20,290 nucleotides of DNA from an uncultured Clostridium sp. (GTDB lineage: Bacteria > Bacillota > Clostridia > Lachnospirales > Lachnospiraceae). This document shows, one piece after another, positions 1-6,231 of the stretch (position 1 is the first letter of the stretch; every line of letters starts with the position of its first letter). Both the position numbers and the translations under genes were made by a program. The stretch is taken from NCBI GenBank assembly GCA_900547035.1, contig URFM01000058.1:1-20290 (forward strand), read 5' to 3'. Under the pieces are notes generated by a model, which saw only the letters and a program-made list of their open reading frames with translations, searched no databases and was not told the DNA's origin.

Positions 1-64
<64 letters not shown>

Positions 65-95
65 TTCGGATCTGAAAAGATCTGAAACAAAATAT

Positions 96-170
96 GGTGG
101 GTATGGCGAAGTTGGTTATCGCGCCAGATTGTGGCTCTGGAGGCCCAGGGTTCGAATCCCTGTACTCACC
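96..170 (+). tRNA. tRNA-His (anticodon GTG)
   Basis: The acceptor strands 97-103 and 163-169 form seven pairs. An extra G at 96 faces C170, the G-1:C73 pair that marks tRNA-His in bacteria. The anticodon stem CCAGA/TCTGG encloses TTGTGGC, giving GTG. The T loop TTCGAAT is present. CCA is not encoded, so it would be added by CCA-adding enzyme. Confidence 0.96.
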
Positions 171-177
171 CGATCGC

Positions 178-208
178 AGGTCCGGTTCGGAAAGAACCGG
201 ACTTATTT
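178..208 (+). terminator. Hairpin between tRNA-His and tRNA-Gln, weak terminator or processing site
   Basis: A perfect 9-bp stem (GTCCGGTTC / GAACCGGAC, 180-188 with 194-202) closes a 5-base loop and is followed by TTATTT. The T run is broken by an A, so it may terminate only part of the transcripts or mark a site for tRNA processing. Confidence 0.55.
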
Positions 209-284
209 GCATCCTGCAAAAGGTCTTGCCAAGAGGAAAAATCTATGGTATGATTATCAGGCGCTGAAAAGTGCAGAAAATTCA

Positions 285-356
285 TGGGCCATCGCCAAGC
301 GGTAAGGCACAGGACTTTGACTCCTGCAGTCGCCAGTTCGAATCTGGCTGGCCCAG
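285..356 (+). tRNA. tRNA-Gln (anticodon TTG)
   Basis: The acceptor TGGGCCA (285-291) pairs with TGGCCCA (349-355), with discriminator G356. The anticodon stem CAGGA/TCCTG encloses CTTTGAC, giving TTG. The T stem GCCAG/CTGGC with loop TTCGAAT is intact. In an organism with GatCAB this tRNA may be charged first with Glu and then amidated; that is an inference from the operon at 3132-7673. Confidence 0.96.
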
Positions 357-371
357 TTTTGAGAATGAGAG

Positions 372-407
372 AAGGCTTGCAAAATCGTGGATTTTGCAGG
401 CTTTTTT
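372..407 (+). terminator. Intrinsic terminator of the tRNA cluster
   Basis: A 12-bp stem (375-386 with 390-401, one G-T wobble) with loop GTG is followed directly by six Ts. It lies 16 bases after tRNA-Gln and closes the tRNA transcription unit. Confidence 0.92.
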
Positions 408-485
408 GGATTAAATTGAAAAAGATGAATGAAATATTGGTAATGAAGGTAGGAAAGGAATGGCTGTGGTATGGAAAGTTTGAAC

Positions 486-514
486 TTTACAATTAAAATT
501 TGGTTGGATATAAT
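486..514 (+). promoter_or_regulatory. Sigma-A promoter of the VOC gene
   Basis: The -35 TTTACA (486-491) and the perfect -10 TATAAT (509-514) are separated by 17 bases. Transcription would start near 521, leaving a leader of about 80 bases before the ATG at 601. Confidence 0.8.
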
Positions 515-600
515 GATTTATATTACACATCCAAACAGAATATTGACTTACTAATCTTAGGAAAAATTTCTAACCCAAAAGACTGATGGAGGTAAAGCAA

Positions 601-969
601 ATGGAAAACAAGAATGCGGTGGAATTGTTTCAAATGAAGGTGGCGCATGTGGGGATGAATGCAGAGAATGAAGCGCAGGCGATGAGCTGGGCAAAAGAGT
701 TTTTTGAGTTCCTGGGTTTGAAAACCAGAGAAACACCAAATTCTGTTTTTAGCGGAGAACTGGTAGAGATTATGAAAGAAAATGGCCGGGGAGAGAAAGG
801 CCATATAGGTTTTTCGGTTAATAACTGTGAAGAGGCGCTGGCATATTTTGAAACAAGGGGAATTCACTCCATTGAAGAAACCAAAAAATTCGATTCCCAG
901 GGGAAATGTTATTTTGCCTACCTGGACCGGGAAATCGGGGGTTTTGCAATCCATCTGATACAGCAGTAA
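601..969 (+). CDS. Standalone VOC-fold protein resembling the extra C-terminal domain of some KDPG/KHG aldolases
   Basis: This is a 122-residue soluble protein. An ATG at 586 is in frame, but the ribosome site GGAGG (588-592) lies downstream of it and 8 bases before the ATG at 601, which fixes the start. The pattern KVAHVGMNAENE near the N-terminus, then GRGEKGHIGFSV, then a closing EIGGFAIHLIQQ, matches one vicinal-oxygen-chelate (glyoxalase/dioxygenase) module. As I recall it, very similar sequence occurs as a C-terminal extension of clostridial 2-keto-3-deoxy-6-phosphogluconate/4-hydroxy-2-oxoglutarate aldolases; here no aldolase is attached or adjacent. Candidate metal ligands are the early His in AHVG, the His in GHIG and the late Glu or His, but I cannot confirm metal binding. 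It has its own promoter and is monocistronic. The substrate is unknown. Confidence 0.85.
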   Translation: MENKNAVELFQMKVAHVGMNAENEAQAMSWAKEFFEFLGLKTRETPNSVFSGELVEIMKENGRGEKGHIGFSVNNCEEALAYFETRGIHSIEETKKFDSQGKCYFAYLDREIGGFAIHLIQQ

Positions 970-1016
970 GCCCTCTGCGGAAGTACGCCTGGAACGGTGA
1001 GACAAAAGCTGAATTG

Positions 1017-1607
1017 TCATGATTTCTTCTTGGACGGTTTGGCTTTTTTCTTTTTTGCAGTTGGAGTCGGTTTTTGGGGCTCCTCAACCAGAATGCGGTT
1101 TAAGCGGACGTCCTCCAGATAAGCCATCAGCGCCGGGTCTACGTTGTCAAAGAGACGGTTCTTCTGGCTGGGAATCCGCTCCAGATGCTGGGTATGTATC
1201 TCCTGGTTGGTCTCGGAAATCTCCTTAAACAGGTCCCTGGCGGACAGCCGCATGGCTCCTTTTCCCAGGATGATGACCTGCTCCAAACGGTCCGAAGTGG
1301 CCACTGCCACCTGATAACGGCGGCCAATCTGCTGGGTGACTTTCTCAATGTACTGGTCGGCGGTTTCCGCTTCCTTGGTAAAGATAACGTGAATGTTGTG
1401 ATATTGAAGGACCTCGCCGGGATTCCCCTTGACTTTGTAGCCGTCGAATACCAGGATGACCTGACATTTTTTATACCCCTGGTAGTTGCAGAGAATATCC
1501 TGGAGCTTGGTTCGGGCGCTGTCCAGATTGACATCCGCCAGCTCCTTTAATTCCGGCCAGGCAAATATGATATTGTAGCCGTCCACCAGGAGGTATTCGC
1601 AGGTCAT
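1017..1607 (-). CDS. YacP/Rae1-type NYN-domain endoribonuclease
   Basis: This 196-residue protein belongs to the NYN (PIN-like) YacP family, whose Bacillus member Rae1 cleaves mRNA in the ribosome A site. The acidic residues expected of the fold are visible: D9 in LLVDGYN, D55 in VFDGY, D84 in ETADQYIE and D106 in ATSD. The family is usually about 170 residues; the surplus is a Lys-rich tail (about residues 176-196) that may bind rRNA or nucleic acid. The start at 1607 sits 11 bases after AAGGA, a loose spacing. A strong promoter lies upstream on the same strand. It converges with the VOC gene, with 47 bases between the stops and no clear terminator. The family call is firm; the in vivo target is not visible. 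Confidence 0.9.
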   Translation of the reverse strand: MTCEYLLVDGYNIIFAWPELKELADVNLDSARTKLQDILCNYQGYKKCQVILVFDGYKVKGNPGEVLQYHNIHVIFTKEAETADQYIEKVTQQIGRRYQVAVATSDRLEQVIILGKGAMRLSARDLFKEISETNQEIHTQHLERIPSQKNRLFDNVDPALMAYLEDVRLNRILVEEPQKPTPTAKKKKAKPSKKKS

Positions 1608-1642
1608 GACATAAAAGGTCCTTTCGTTTAGTTTCTTAGGTT

Positions 1643-1671
1643 ATTTTAAGGGGATGGAAAGGGAATGTCAA
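1643..1671 (-). promoter_or_regulatory. Sigma-A promoter of the NYN ribonuclease gene
   Basis: On the minus strand the consensus TTGACA (1671-1666) is followed by a 17-base spacer and TAAAAT (1648-1643). The predicted start is near 1636, about 30 bases before the ATG at 1607. Confidence 0.82.
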
Positions 1672-1728
1672 GCTGTACGGGGACTGGCTTATTAGTTTTT
1701 CGGCCGGAGAAAACCGACCGGCTTCTGT

Positions 1729-2595
1729 CTATTCTCCTGTTTTCTCCCCATCCCATTCCTGATACCATTTGCGGACGGTCTCGGGGGATTCCTCCAGAAG
1801 ACTGGCAGTATCCTGGATTAAAAAGCCCCGGTTGTACATATTTCGGGCGGCCCGGTAGGCCTTGTTGTGAACTCCGCTTATATGGCCTTCATTCCACTTT
1901 TTATCCATCATCTTCTGCAAAGCCTCGTTTACATCTGCGTACATGATTGATTCCTCCTTATCTGAATCGGGGTGGATGTAGTTCTTTAAATTTCCGGCGT
2001 TCCCCAGGACGGCCATGGCCTGTACGGTTTCCATGCTGATTTTGGAAAAGAGAGCCTGATTTTGACGGACAAATTGTTCCAGCTGTTCATCATCCTTCTG
2101 GTACCGGACAAATCCCAGCAGGGCTTTCAGTTCTCCATGGTAATCCTGTAAATTTTCTATGCGCCCTACATCCAGCAGGTTGATTCGGTAGTCGTTAATC
2201 TTATCTTTATATTCCATCAATTCCTCCCGAATGTCAAGGATTTCGTGAAGGGATAATGGAGCCGTCCAGGGCTTTGTTCCCCAGTAAACGACAATGCTCA
2301 GAATAGGGGTCAGGCGGTCCTGATCGGAAAAGCCGCTGAGGTATTCCAAACCGGTTAAGTCCTTGGCCTTTTTGTGGCGCCGGGCGATTTCACTGCGCTG
2401 GCTTTCATAGCGGAGCGCATCGTAGAGAAGCTGACGCAGAGGCATCAGGAGGTGCAGGTCGGATTGGTTTTCAATTCCCAGGATTAAAACCAGAAGATGG
2501 TCGTCGTAGATTTTCAGAATATCCCGGTATTTCTCCAGGAATGAACGATTCGAGAAAGCGGACTCCGGCAGCTGCAAATACCGGATGCTTACCAT
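1729..2595 (-). pseudogene. Rpn-family PD-(D/E)XK nuclease, 5' end missing
   Basis: The 288-residue frame matches the Rpn (recombination-promoting nuclease, also called PD-(D/E)XK transposase) proteins common in Lachnospiraceae. Visible landmarks are YRDILK (catalytic Asp, D25), ILGIENQS (E42-x-Q44), the conserved ALRYESQR and EYLSGF blocks, and a helical C-terminus with ARNMYNRGF. Family members as I know them carry roughly 40-60 more residues in front, including the first nuclease helix. Here the frame is closed by TAA at 2620-2622 only eight codons before the ATG, no ribosome site precedes that ATG, and I see no matching sequence further upstream. A 5'-truncated remnant is most likely; expression of a short form from an internal start is the alternative. 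The catalytic D and E-x-Q survive. Such genes occur as scattered multicopy families. Confidence 0.75.
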
Positions 2596-2679
2596 TAGAG
2601 TATCACAGGAAGGGGGATGTTACAAGAACAAAATAAAAACCACCAAAAAACCTGCTGAAATTTCTCCTCAATCCCCCGC

Positions 2680-2696
2680 CATATTTCTGAAATATG
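2680..2696. repeat. 17-base palindrome with single-base centre
   Basis: CATATTTC and GAAATATG are exact reverse complements flanking one T. It lies about 30 bases upstream of the -35 box of the T-box operon, a place where an operator could sit, but no regulator can be named. Confidence 0.45.
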
Positions 2697-2700
2697 AATA

Positions 2701-2741
2701 AAAAGGCGGAAAAGTGAAAAATTTTACTTGACTTTCCCGCC
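2701..2741 (-). terminator. Minus-strand terminator overlapping the aspS-operon promoter
   Basis: On the minus strand an 11-bp stem (2741-2731 with 2715-2705, one G-T pair) is followed by TTTT and AT-rich sequence. It would stop transcription coming from the right before it enters the Rpn remnant. Its right arm overlaps the -35 box of the plus-strand promoter. Confidence 0.5.
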
Positions 2742-2756
2742 TAAATCCGCTATTTT
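2728..2756 (+). promoter_or_regulatory. Sigma-A promoter of the aspS-gatCAB operon
   Basis: TTGACT (2728-2733), a 17-base spacer and TATTTT (2751-2756) place the transcription start near 2763, just ahead of the leader hairpin and T-box Stem I. Confidence 0.8.
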
Positions 2757-2769
2757 AAAAAATAATTTA

Positions 2770-2796
2770 CAGCGCATCTTTTTAAAAGCTGCGCTG
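2770..2796 (+). other. Extended hairpin at the 5' end of the T-box transcript
   Basis: CAGCGCA pairs with TGCGCTG, and inside it CTTTT pairs with AAAAG around a single T, with one mismatch between the two helices. It begins a few bases after the predicted start and directly precedes Stem I. It may protect the RNA 5' end; it is not a standard T-box element. Confidence 0.6.
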
Positions 2797-2800
2797 CCAA

Positions 2801-3081
2801 CAGCAAAGAAGGAGACTCTTGCCTGAGAAATGCGACAGGAAGGGGGCGTCACCGACTGAGAGCGCCGCCATACAGGACTGGGCGAAGGGAACACTCCGGA
2901 GCTGGTATGCTGAAATGACCAGTAGGCATATCCGTTGCACACGTTACGTGCAGAGAGTGGGGATTCCTTCTGCCTCTTAAAAAGGAGCGGAGAATCTCAA
3001 TGCGGGTGGTACCGCGGGAAATCGTCATGATTCAGTCCCGTCCCGGAATGCAACTGTGCATTCCGAGGGCGGGACTTTTTT
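2801..3081 (+). promoter_or_regulatory. T-box riboswitch, specifier loop GAAC (overlapping Glu and Asn codons)
   Basis: The T-box core GGGTGGTACCGCGGG is at 3004-3018. Stem I is closed by CAGC/GCTG (2801-2804 with 2901-2904), then a kink-turn-like internal loop, then GGAG/CTCC (2811-2814 with 2894-2897). The next helix is TTGCCT with GGGCGA. Between these two helices the 3' strand of the specifier loop reads AGGGAACA, so AAC (2890-2892, Asn) sits in the standard place before AC, overlapped by GAA (2889-2891, Glu). The apical GGCG...CGCC arm follows. A stem CTGGT/ACCAG and another TGCAC/GTGCA come after Stem I. CGGG (3003-3006) can pair with CCCG (3037-3040) as antiterminator, and the same CCCG is in the terminator arm. 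Known precedent: a two-codon T-box binding tRNA-Asn and tRNA-Glu controls this operon in Clostridium acetobutylicum. Confidence 0.93.
3034..3081 (+). terminator. T-box-controlled intrinsic terminator
   Basis: A long GC-rich stem (AGTCCCG...GGAATGCA at 3034-3052 with TGCATTCC...GCGGGACT at 3057-3075, small internal irregularities) ends in a run of six Ts. Its left arm shares CCCG (3037-3040) with the antiterminator, so the two folds exclude each other. Genes begin 51 bases later. Confidence 0.92.
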
Positions 3082-3131
3082 CGTCTTCGGAATGTACCTC
3101 AACCATTCTGTATGAAAGAGAGGGAACCTTT

Positions 3132-4463
3132 ATGAAAATGATTGATGGAGCAGAAAAGACCGCACGCCTGGCAATCCAGGAAGGACTGAGCCAGGAGCTT
3201 GAGGGAAAGGACATCTGCCTGAACGGAATGATTCACGTCATCCGCGACATGGGCGATGTGGTGTTTGTGGTTTTGAGAAGAGCTTCCGGCCTGGTTCAGT
3301 GCGTGTATGAGAAGGAACAGAGCGCCCTGGATGACAAATCCTGGAAAGAGGAATCAGCGGTGGAGGTGAAGGGAACGGTGAGAAAAGAAGACCGAGCTCC
3401 GGGCGGATATGAAGTGCGCTTAAAGGAACTGCGGATTCTGTCAACTCCGGCAAGCCCCATGCCCCTTCCAATCAACAAGTGGAAGATGAACACCTCCCTG
3501 GAAGCAAAACTGGCGGTCCGCCCCGTATCCCTGCGGAATATGAGAGAACGGGCCAAATTCAAGATTCAAGAAGGGATTGTCCGGGGCTTTCGGGACTATC
3601 TCCACAGCCAGGGCTTTACGGAAATCCACACCCCGAAAATTGTGGCCAGGGGAGCAGAGGGCGGCTCCAATGTGTTTAAGCTGGACTATTTTGGAAAGAA
3701 GGCGGAGCTGGCCCAGAGCCCGCAGTTTTACAAGCAGACCATGGTAGGGGTATACGACCGGGTCTTTGAGGCGGCCCCCGTATTCCGTGCGGAGAAGCAC
3801 AACACCACCCGCCATTTAAACGAATACACCAGCCTGGATTTTGAGATGGCCTACATCGACAGCTTCGAGGACGTGATGAACATGGAAACCGGGATGCTTC
3901 GGTATGTAATGGAGCTTCTGGGAAGGGAGTACCAGAAGGAGCTGAAGCTTCTGGGCGTCACCCTTCCCGATGTGAGCCGGATTCCGGCGGTCCGGTTTGA
4001 CGAGGCGAAGAAACTGGTATCGGAAAAATACAACCGGAAAATCCGCGCGCCCTACGACCTGGAGCCGGAGGAGGAGCTTTTGATCGGCAGGTATTTTAAG
4101 GAAGAATACGACAGCGATTTTGTGTTCGTCACCCATTATCCCTCGAAAAAGCGTCCATTTTACGCCATGGAGGACCCGGCGGACTCCCATTACACCTTAA
4201 GCTTTGACCTGCTGTTTAAGGGCCTGGAGGTAACTACCGGCGGACAGAGAATCCACGATTATCAGATGATGATGGATAAGCTGGCGGCCCGGAACATGGA
4301 CCCGGCGGAGCTGGAATCCTACCTGATGATTTTCCGCTGCGGCATGCCGCCTCACGGGGGCCTGGGAATCGGCCTGGAGCGTCTGACCATGCGGCTTTTG
4401 GGAGAGCAGAATGTGCGGGAAACGGCCATGTTCCCCAGAGATGTAACGCGGCTTGAGCCATAA
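3132..4463 (+). CDS. aspS: Archaeal-type, probably non-discriminating aspartyl-tRNA synthetase
   Basis: A class IIb synthetase of 443 residues that charges tRNA with Asp. The frame is open back to 3000, inside the T-box, so the ATG at 3132 after GAGAGGG is the start. An N-terminal OB-fold anticodon domain (about 1-105) precedes the catalytic core: motif 1 around 161-171 (GFTEIHTPKIV), QSPQ at 195-198, motif 2 at 218-239 (FRAEKHNTTRHLNE) and motif 3 near 410-420 (GIGLERL). The bacterial-type GAD insertion is absent, and the length fits the archaeal/AspRS2 form rather than the roughly 590-residue bacterial form. RAEKHNTTRHLNE and QSPQ favour Asp over Asn specificity. Being first in an operon with gatCAB under an Asn/Glu T-box implies it makes Asp-tRNA(Asn) for amidation. 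Non-discrimination is inferred from context. An AsnRS is the main alternative and is less likely. Confidence 0.93.
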   Translation: MKMIDGAEKTARLAIQEGLSQELEGKDICLNGMIHVIRDMGDVVFVVLRRASGLVQCVYEKEQSALDDKSWKEESAVEVKGTVRKEDRAPGGYEVRLKELRILSTPASPMPLPINKWKMNTSLEAKLAVRPVSLRNMRERAKFKIQEGIVRGFRDYLHSQGFTEIHTPKIVARGAEGGSNVFKLDYFGKKAELAQSPQFYKQTMVGVYDRVFEAAPVFRAEKHNTTRHLNEYTSLDFEMAYIDSFEDVMNMETGMLRYVMELLGREYQKELKLLGVTLPDVSRIPAVRFDEAKKLVSEKYNRKIRAPYDLEPEEELLIGRYFKEEYDSDFVFVTHYPSKKRPFYAMEDPADSHYTLSFDLLFKGLEVTTGGQRIHDYQMMMDKLAARNMDPAELESYLMIFRCGMPPHGGLGIGLERLTMRLLGEQNVRETAMFPRDVTRLEP

Positions 4464-4485
4464 TCGGGAAAGGAGCGGGAGAGAA

Positions 4486-4779
4486 ATGGCAGAGAGAATC
4501 ACGGACGAAACCATGGAATATGTAGAGATACTGGCAAAACTGGAGCTGACCGAGGAGGAACGTGCGCAGGCAAAGGCGGACATGAGCCGGATGCTGGATT
4601 ACATCGACCAGTTAAATGAGCTGGACACCAGCGGCGTGGAGCCCATGACCCATATTTTCCCGGTGAACAATGTATTCCGGGAGGATGAAGAGAAAGATGA
4701 GTGGAGCCGGGAAGAGATTCTGGAAAACGCACCGAAGCAGAAGGACGGATTTTTCCAGGTTCCCAAGACCGTAGAATAG
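4486..4779 (+). CDS. gatC: Asp-tRNA(Asn)/Glu-tRNA(Gln) amidotransferase subunit C
   Basis: A 97-residue protein with the GatC pattern: VEILAKLELTEEE near the start, a helical MLDYIDQLNELDTSGVEP block, then HIFPVNNVFREDE and a C-terminal APKQKDGFFQVPKTVE. GatC wraps around and stabilises the GatA-GatB pair. The frame is open from 4453, but AAAGGAG (4469-4475) lies 10 bases before the ATG at 4486, and the family begins there. It starts 22 bases after aspS and its stop codon overlaps the ribosome site of gatA, so translation is probably coupled. The length is normal. Confidence 0.97.
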   Translation: MAERITDETMEYVEILAKLELTEEERAQAKADMSRMLDYIDQLNELDTSGVEPMTHIFPVNNVFREDEEKDEWSREEILENAPKQKDGFFQVPKTVE

Positions 4780-4791
4780 GAGGGCGCGAAG

Positions 4792-6231
4792 ATGAGTTTA
4801 CTGGATTTAACAGCCCTGGAGTTGGGAGCAGCCATCAAAAAGGGCGAAACCACGGCGGTGGAGGCGGTGGAATGCTGCTTTGCCCGGATGAAAGAAATGG
4901 AGCCTGAGGTCCACGCCTTCATCAACCTGGATGAGGAGCGGGCCATGGACCAGGCGAAAAAGGTTCAGAAGGAGATTGAGGAGGGAAAGCTTGCGGGGCC
5001 CCTGGCCGGCGTTCCGGTGGCGGTGAAGGACAATATCTGCACCAAGGGCCTTGCCACCACCTGCGGCTCCCGGATGCTGGAGCATTTCGTACCCCCCTAC
5101 GACGCATTTGCGGCCCGGAAGCTGAAGGAGGCCGGAATGGTAATCCTGGGAAAGGCCAATATGGATGAGTTTGCCATGGGAAGCACCACGGAAACCTCCT
5201 GGTACGGGGTGACCAGAAATCCCAGAGATACGCAGCATGTTCCGGGTGGTTCCTCCGGCGGCTCCTGCGCGGCAGTGGCGGCAGGGGAGTGCTTTGCGGC
5301 CCTTGGTTCCGACACCGGCGGCTCCATCCGCCAGCCCAGCTCCTTCTGCGGCGTGACAGGAATCAAACCCACCTACGGAACCGTTTCCCGCCAGGGACTG
5401 GTGGCCTACGGCTCCTCCCTAGACCAAATTGGCCCCATTGGAAAGGATGTGGCGGACTGCGCCGCCCTTCTGCAGGTGATTGCCGGACACGACCCGGGGG
5501 ACAGCACCAGCCTTGAGCGGGAGCCCTGGGATTTCTCGGAAAGCTTAAAAGGCGATGGAGCGGGCCTGCGTGTTGGCCTTCCCAGAGATTACTTTGGGGA
5601 AGGGCTGGATGAGGATGTGCGCCGGGCTGTTTTGCAGGTGGCGGAAAACCTGAAGGATCAGGGCGCTGCTGTGGAGGAGTTTGACCTGGGACTGGTGCCC
5701 TACGCCATTCCCGCTTATTACGTCATCGCTTCAGCGGAGGCCAGCTCCAACCTTTCCCGGTTTGACGGAGTGAAATACGGATTCCGCGCCGAGGGAGCGG
5801 AAGGCCTTCACGATATGTACAAGAAAACCAGGTCCCAGGGCTTTGGGCCGGAGGTGAAACGGCGGATTATGCTGGGCTCCTTCGTCTTAAGCTCCGGATA
5901 CTACGATGCTTACTATTTAAAGGCCCTCCGCACCAAGGCTTTGATTAAACAGGCCTTTGACAAGGCTTTTGAGCGCTATGATGTGATTCTGGCCCCGGCG
6001 GCTCCAACTACGGCGCCCAAACTGGGAGAATCCCTTCAGGACCCCTTAAAAATGTATCTGGGGGACATTTACACGGTATCGGTGAACCTGGCCGGCCTGC
6101 CGGCCATCTGCCTGCCCTGCGGAGCGGACAAAGAGGGACTTCCCATCGGCGTACAGATGATTGCGGATTGTTTTGGAGAAAATAAGATGATACAGGCGGC
6201 CAGAGCCTGGGAGAAGGGAGGCAGATTTTGA
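4792..6231 (+). CDS. gatA: Asp-tRNA(Asn)/Glu-tRNA(Gln) amidotransferase subunit A
   Basis: The 479-residue amidase-signature subunit releases ammonia from Gln or Asn for the GatB kinase/transamidase site. The Ser-cisSer-Lys triad is intact: K79 in VAVKDN, S154 in PGGSSGGS and S178 in DTGGSIRQP. These are the same numbers as the triad of the Staphylococcus aureus enzyme. The ribosome site GGAGG at 4779-4783 overlaps the last base of gatC and lies 8 bases before the ATG. The stop TGA shares its A with the ATG of gatB. The C-terminus (GVQMIADCFGENKMIQAARAWEK) is complete. Confidence 0.98.
   Translation: MSLLDLTALELGAAIKKGETTAVEAVECCFARMKEMEPEVHAFINLDEERAMDQAKKVQKEIEEGKLAGPLAGVPVAVKDNICTKGLATTCGSRMLEHFVPPYDAFAARKLKEAGMVILGKANMDEFAMGSTTETSWYGVTRNPRDTQHVPGGSSGGSCAAVAAGECFAALGSDTGGSIRQPSSFCGVTGIKPTYGTVSRQGLVAYGSSLDQIGPIGKDVADCAALLQVIAGHDPGDSTSLEREPWDFSESLKGDGAGLRVGLPRDYFGEGLDEDVRRAVLQVAENLKDQGAAVEEFDLGLVPYAIPAYYVIASAEASSNLSRFDGVKYGFRAEGAEGLHDMYKKTRSQGFGPEVKRRIMLGSFVLSSGYYDAYYLKALRTKALIKQAFDKAFERYDVILAPAAPTTAPKLGESLQDPLKMYLGDIYTVSVNLAGLPAICLPCGADKEGLPIGVQMIADCFGENKMIQAARAWEKGGRF

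Noticed and set aside
1685..1728. GCCGG/CCGGC inverted repeat as a terminator between the two minus-strand genes
   Set aside because: The stem is only 5 bp and is not followed by a T run on either strand that fits termination.
2591..2624. TTGTAA-N17-TACTCT as a promoter for the Rpn remnant on the minus strand
   Set aside because: The second box would end one base before the ATG, leaving no room for a normal start site or ribosome site.
3000..3131. Upstream in-frame extension of aspS from an ATG at 3000
   Set aside because: This stretch is the T-box core and terminator. The synthetase family begins at 3132 after GAGAGGG.
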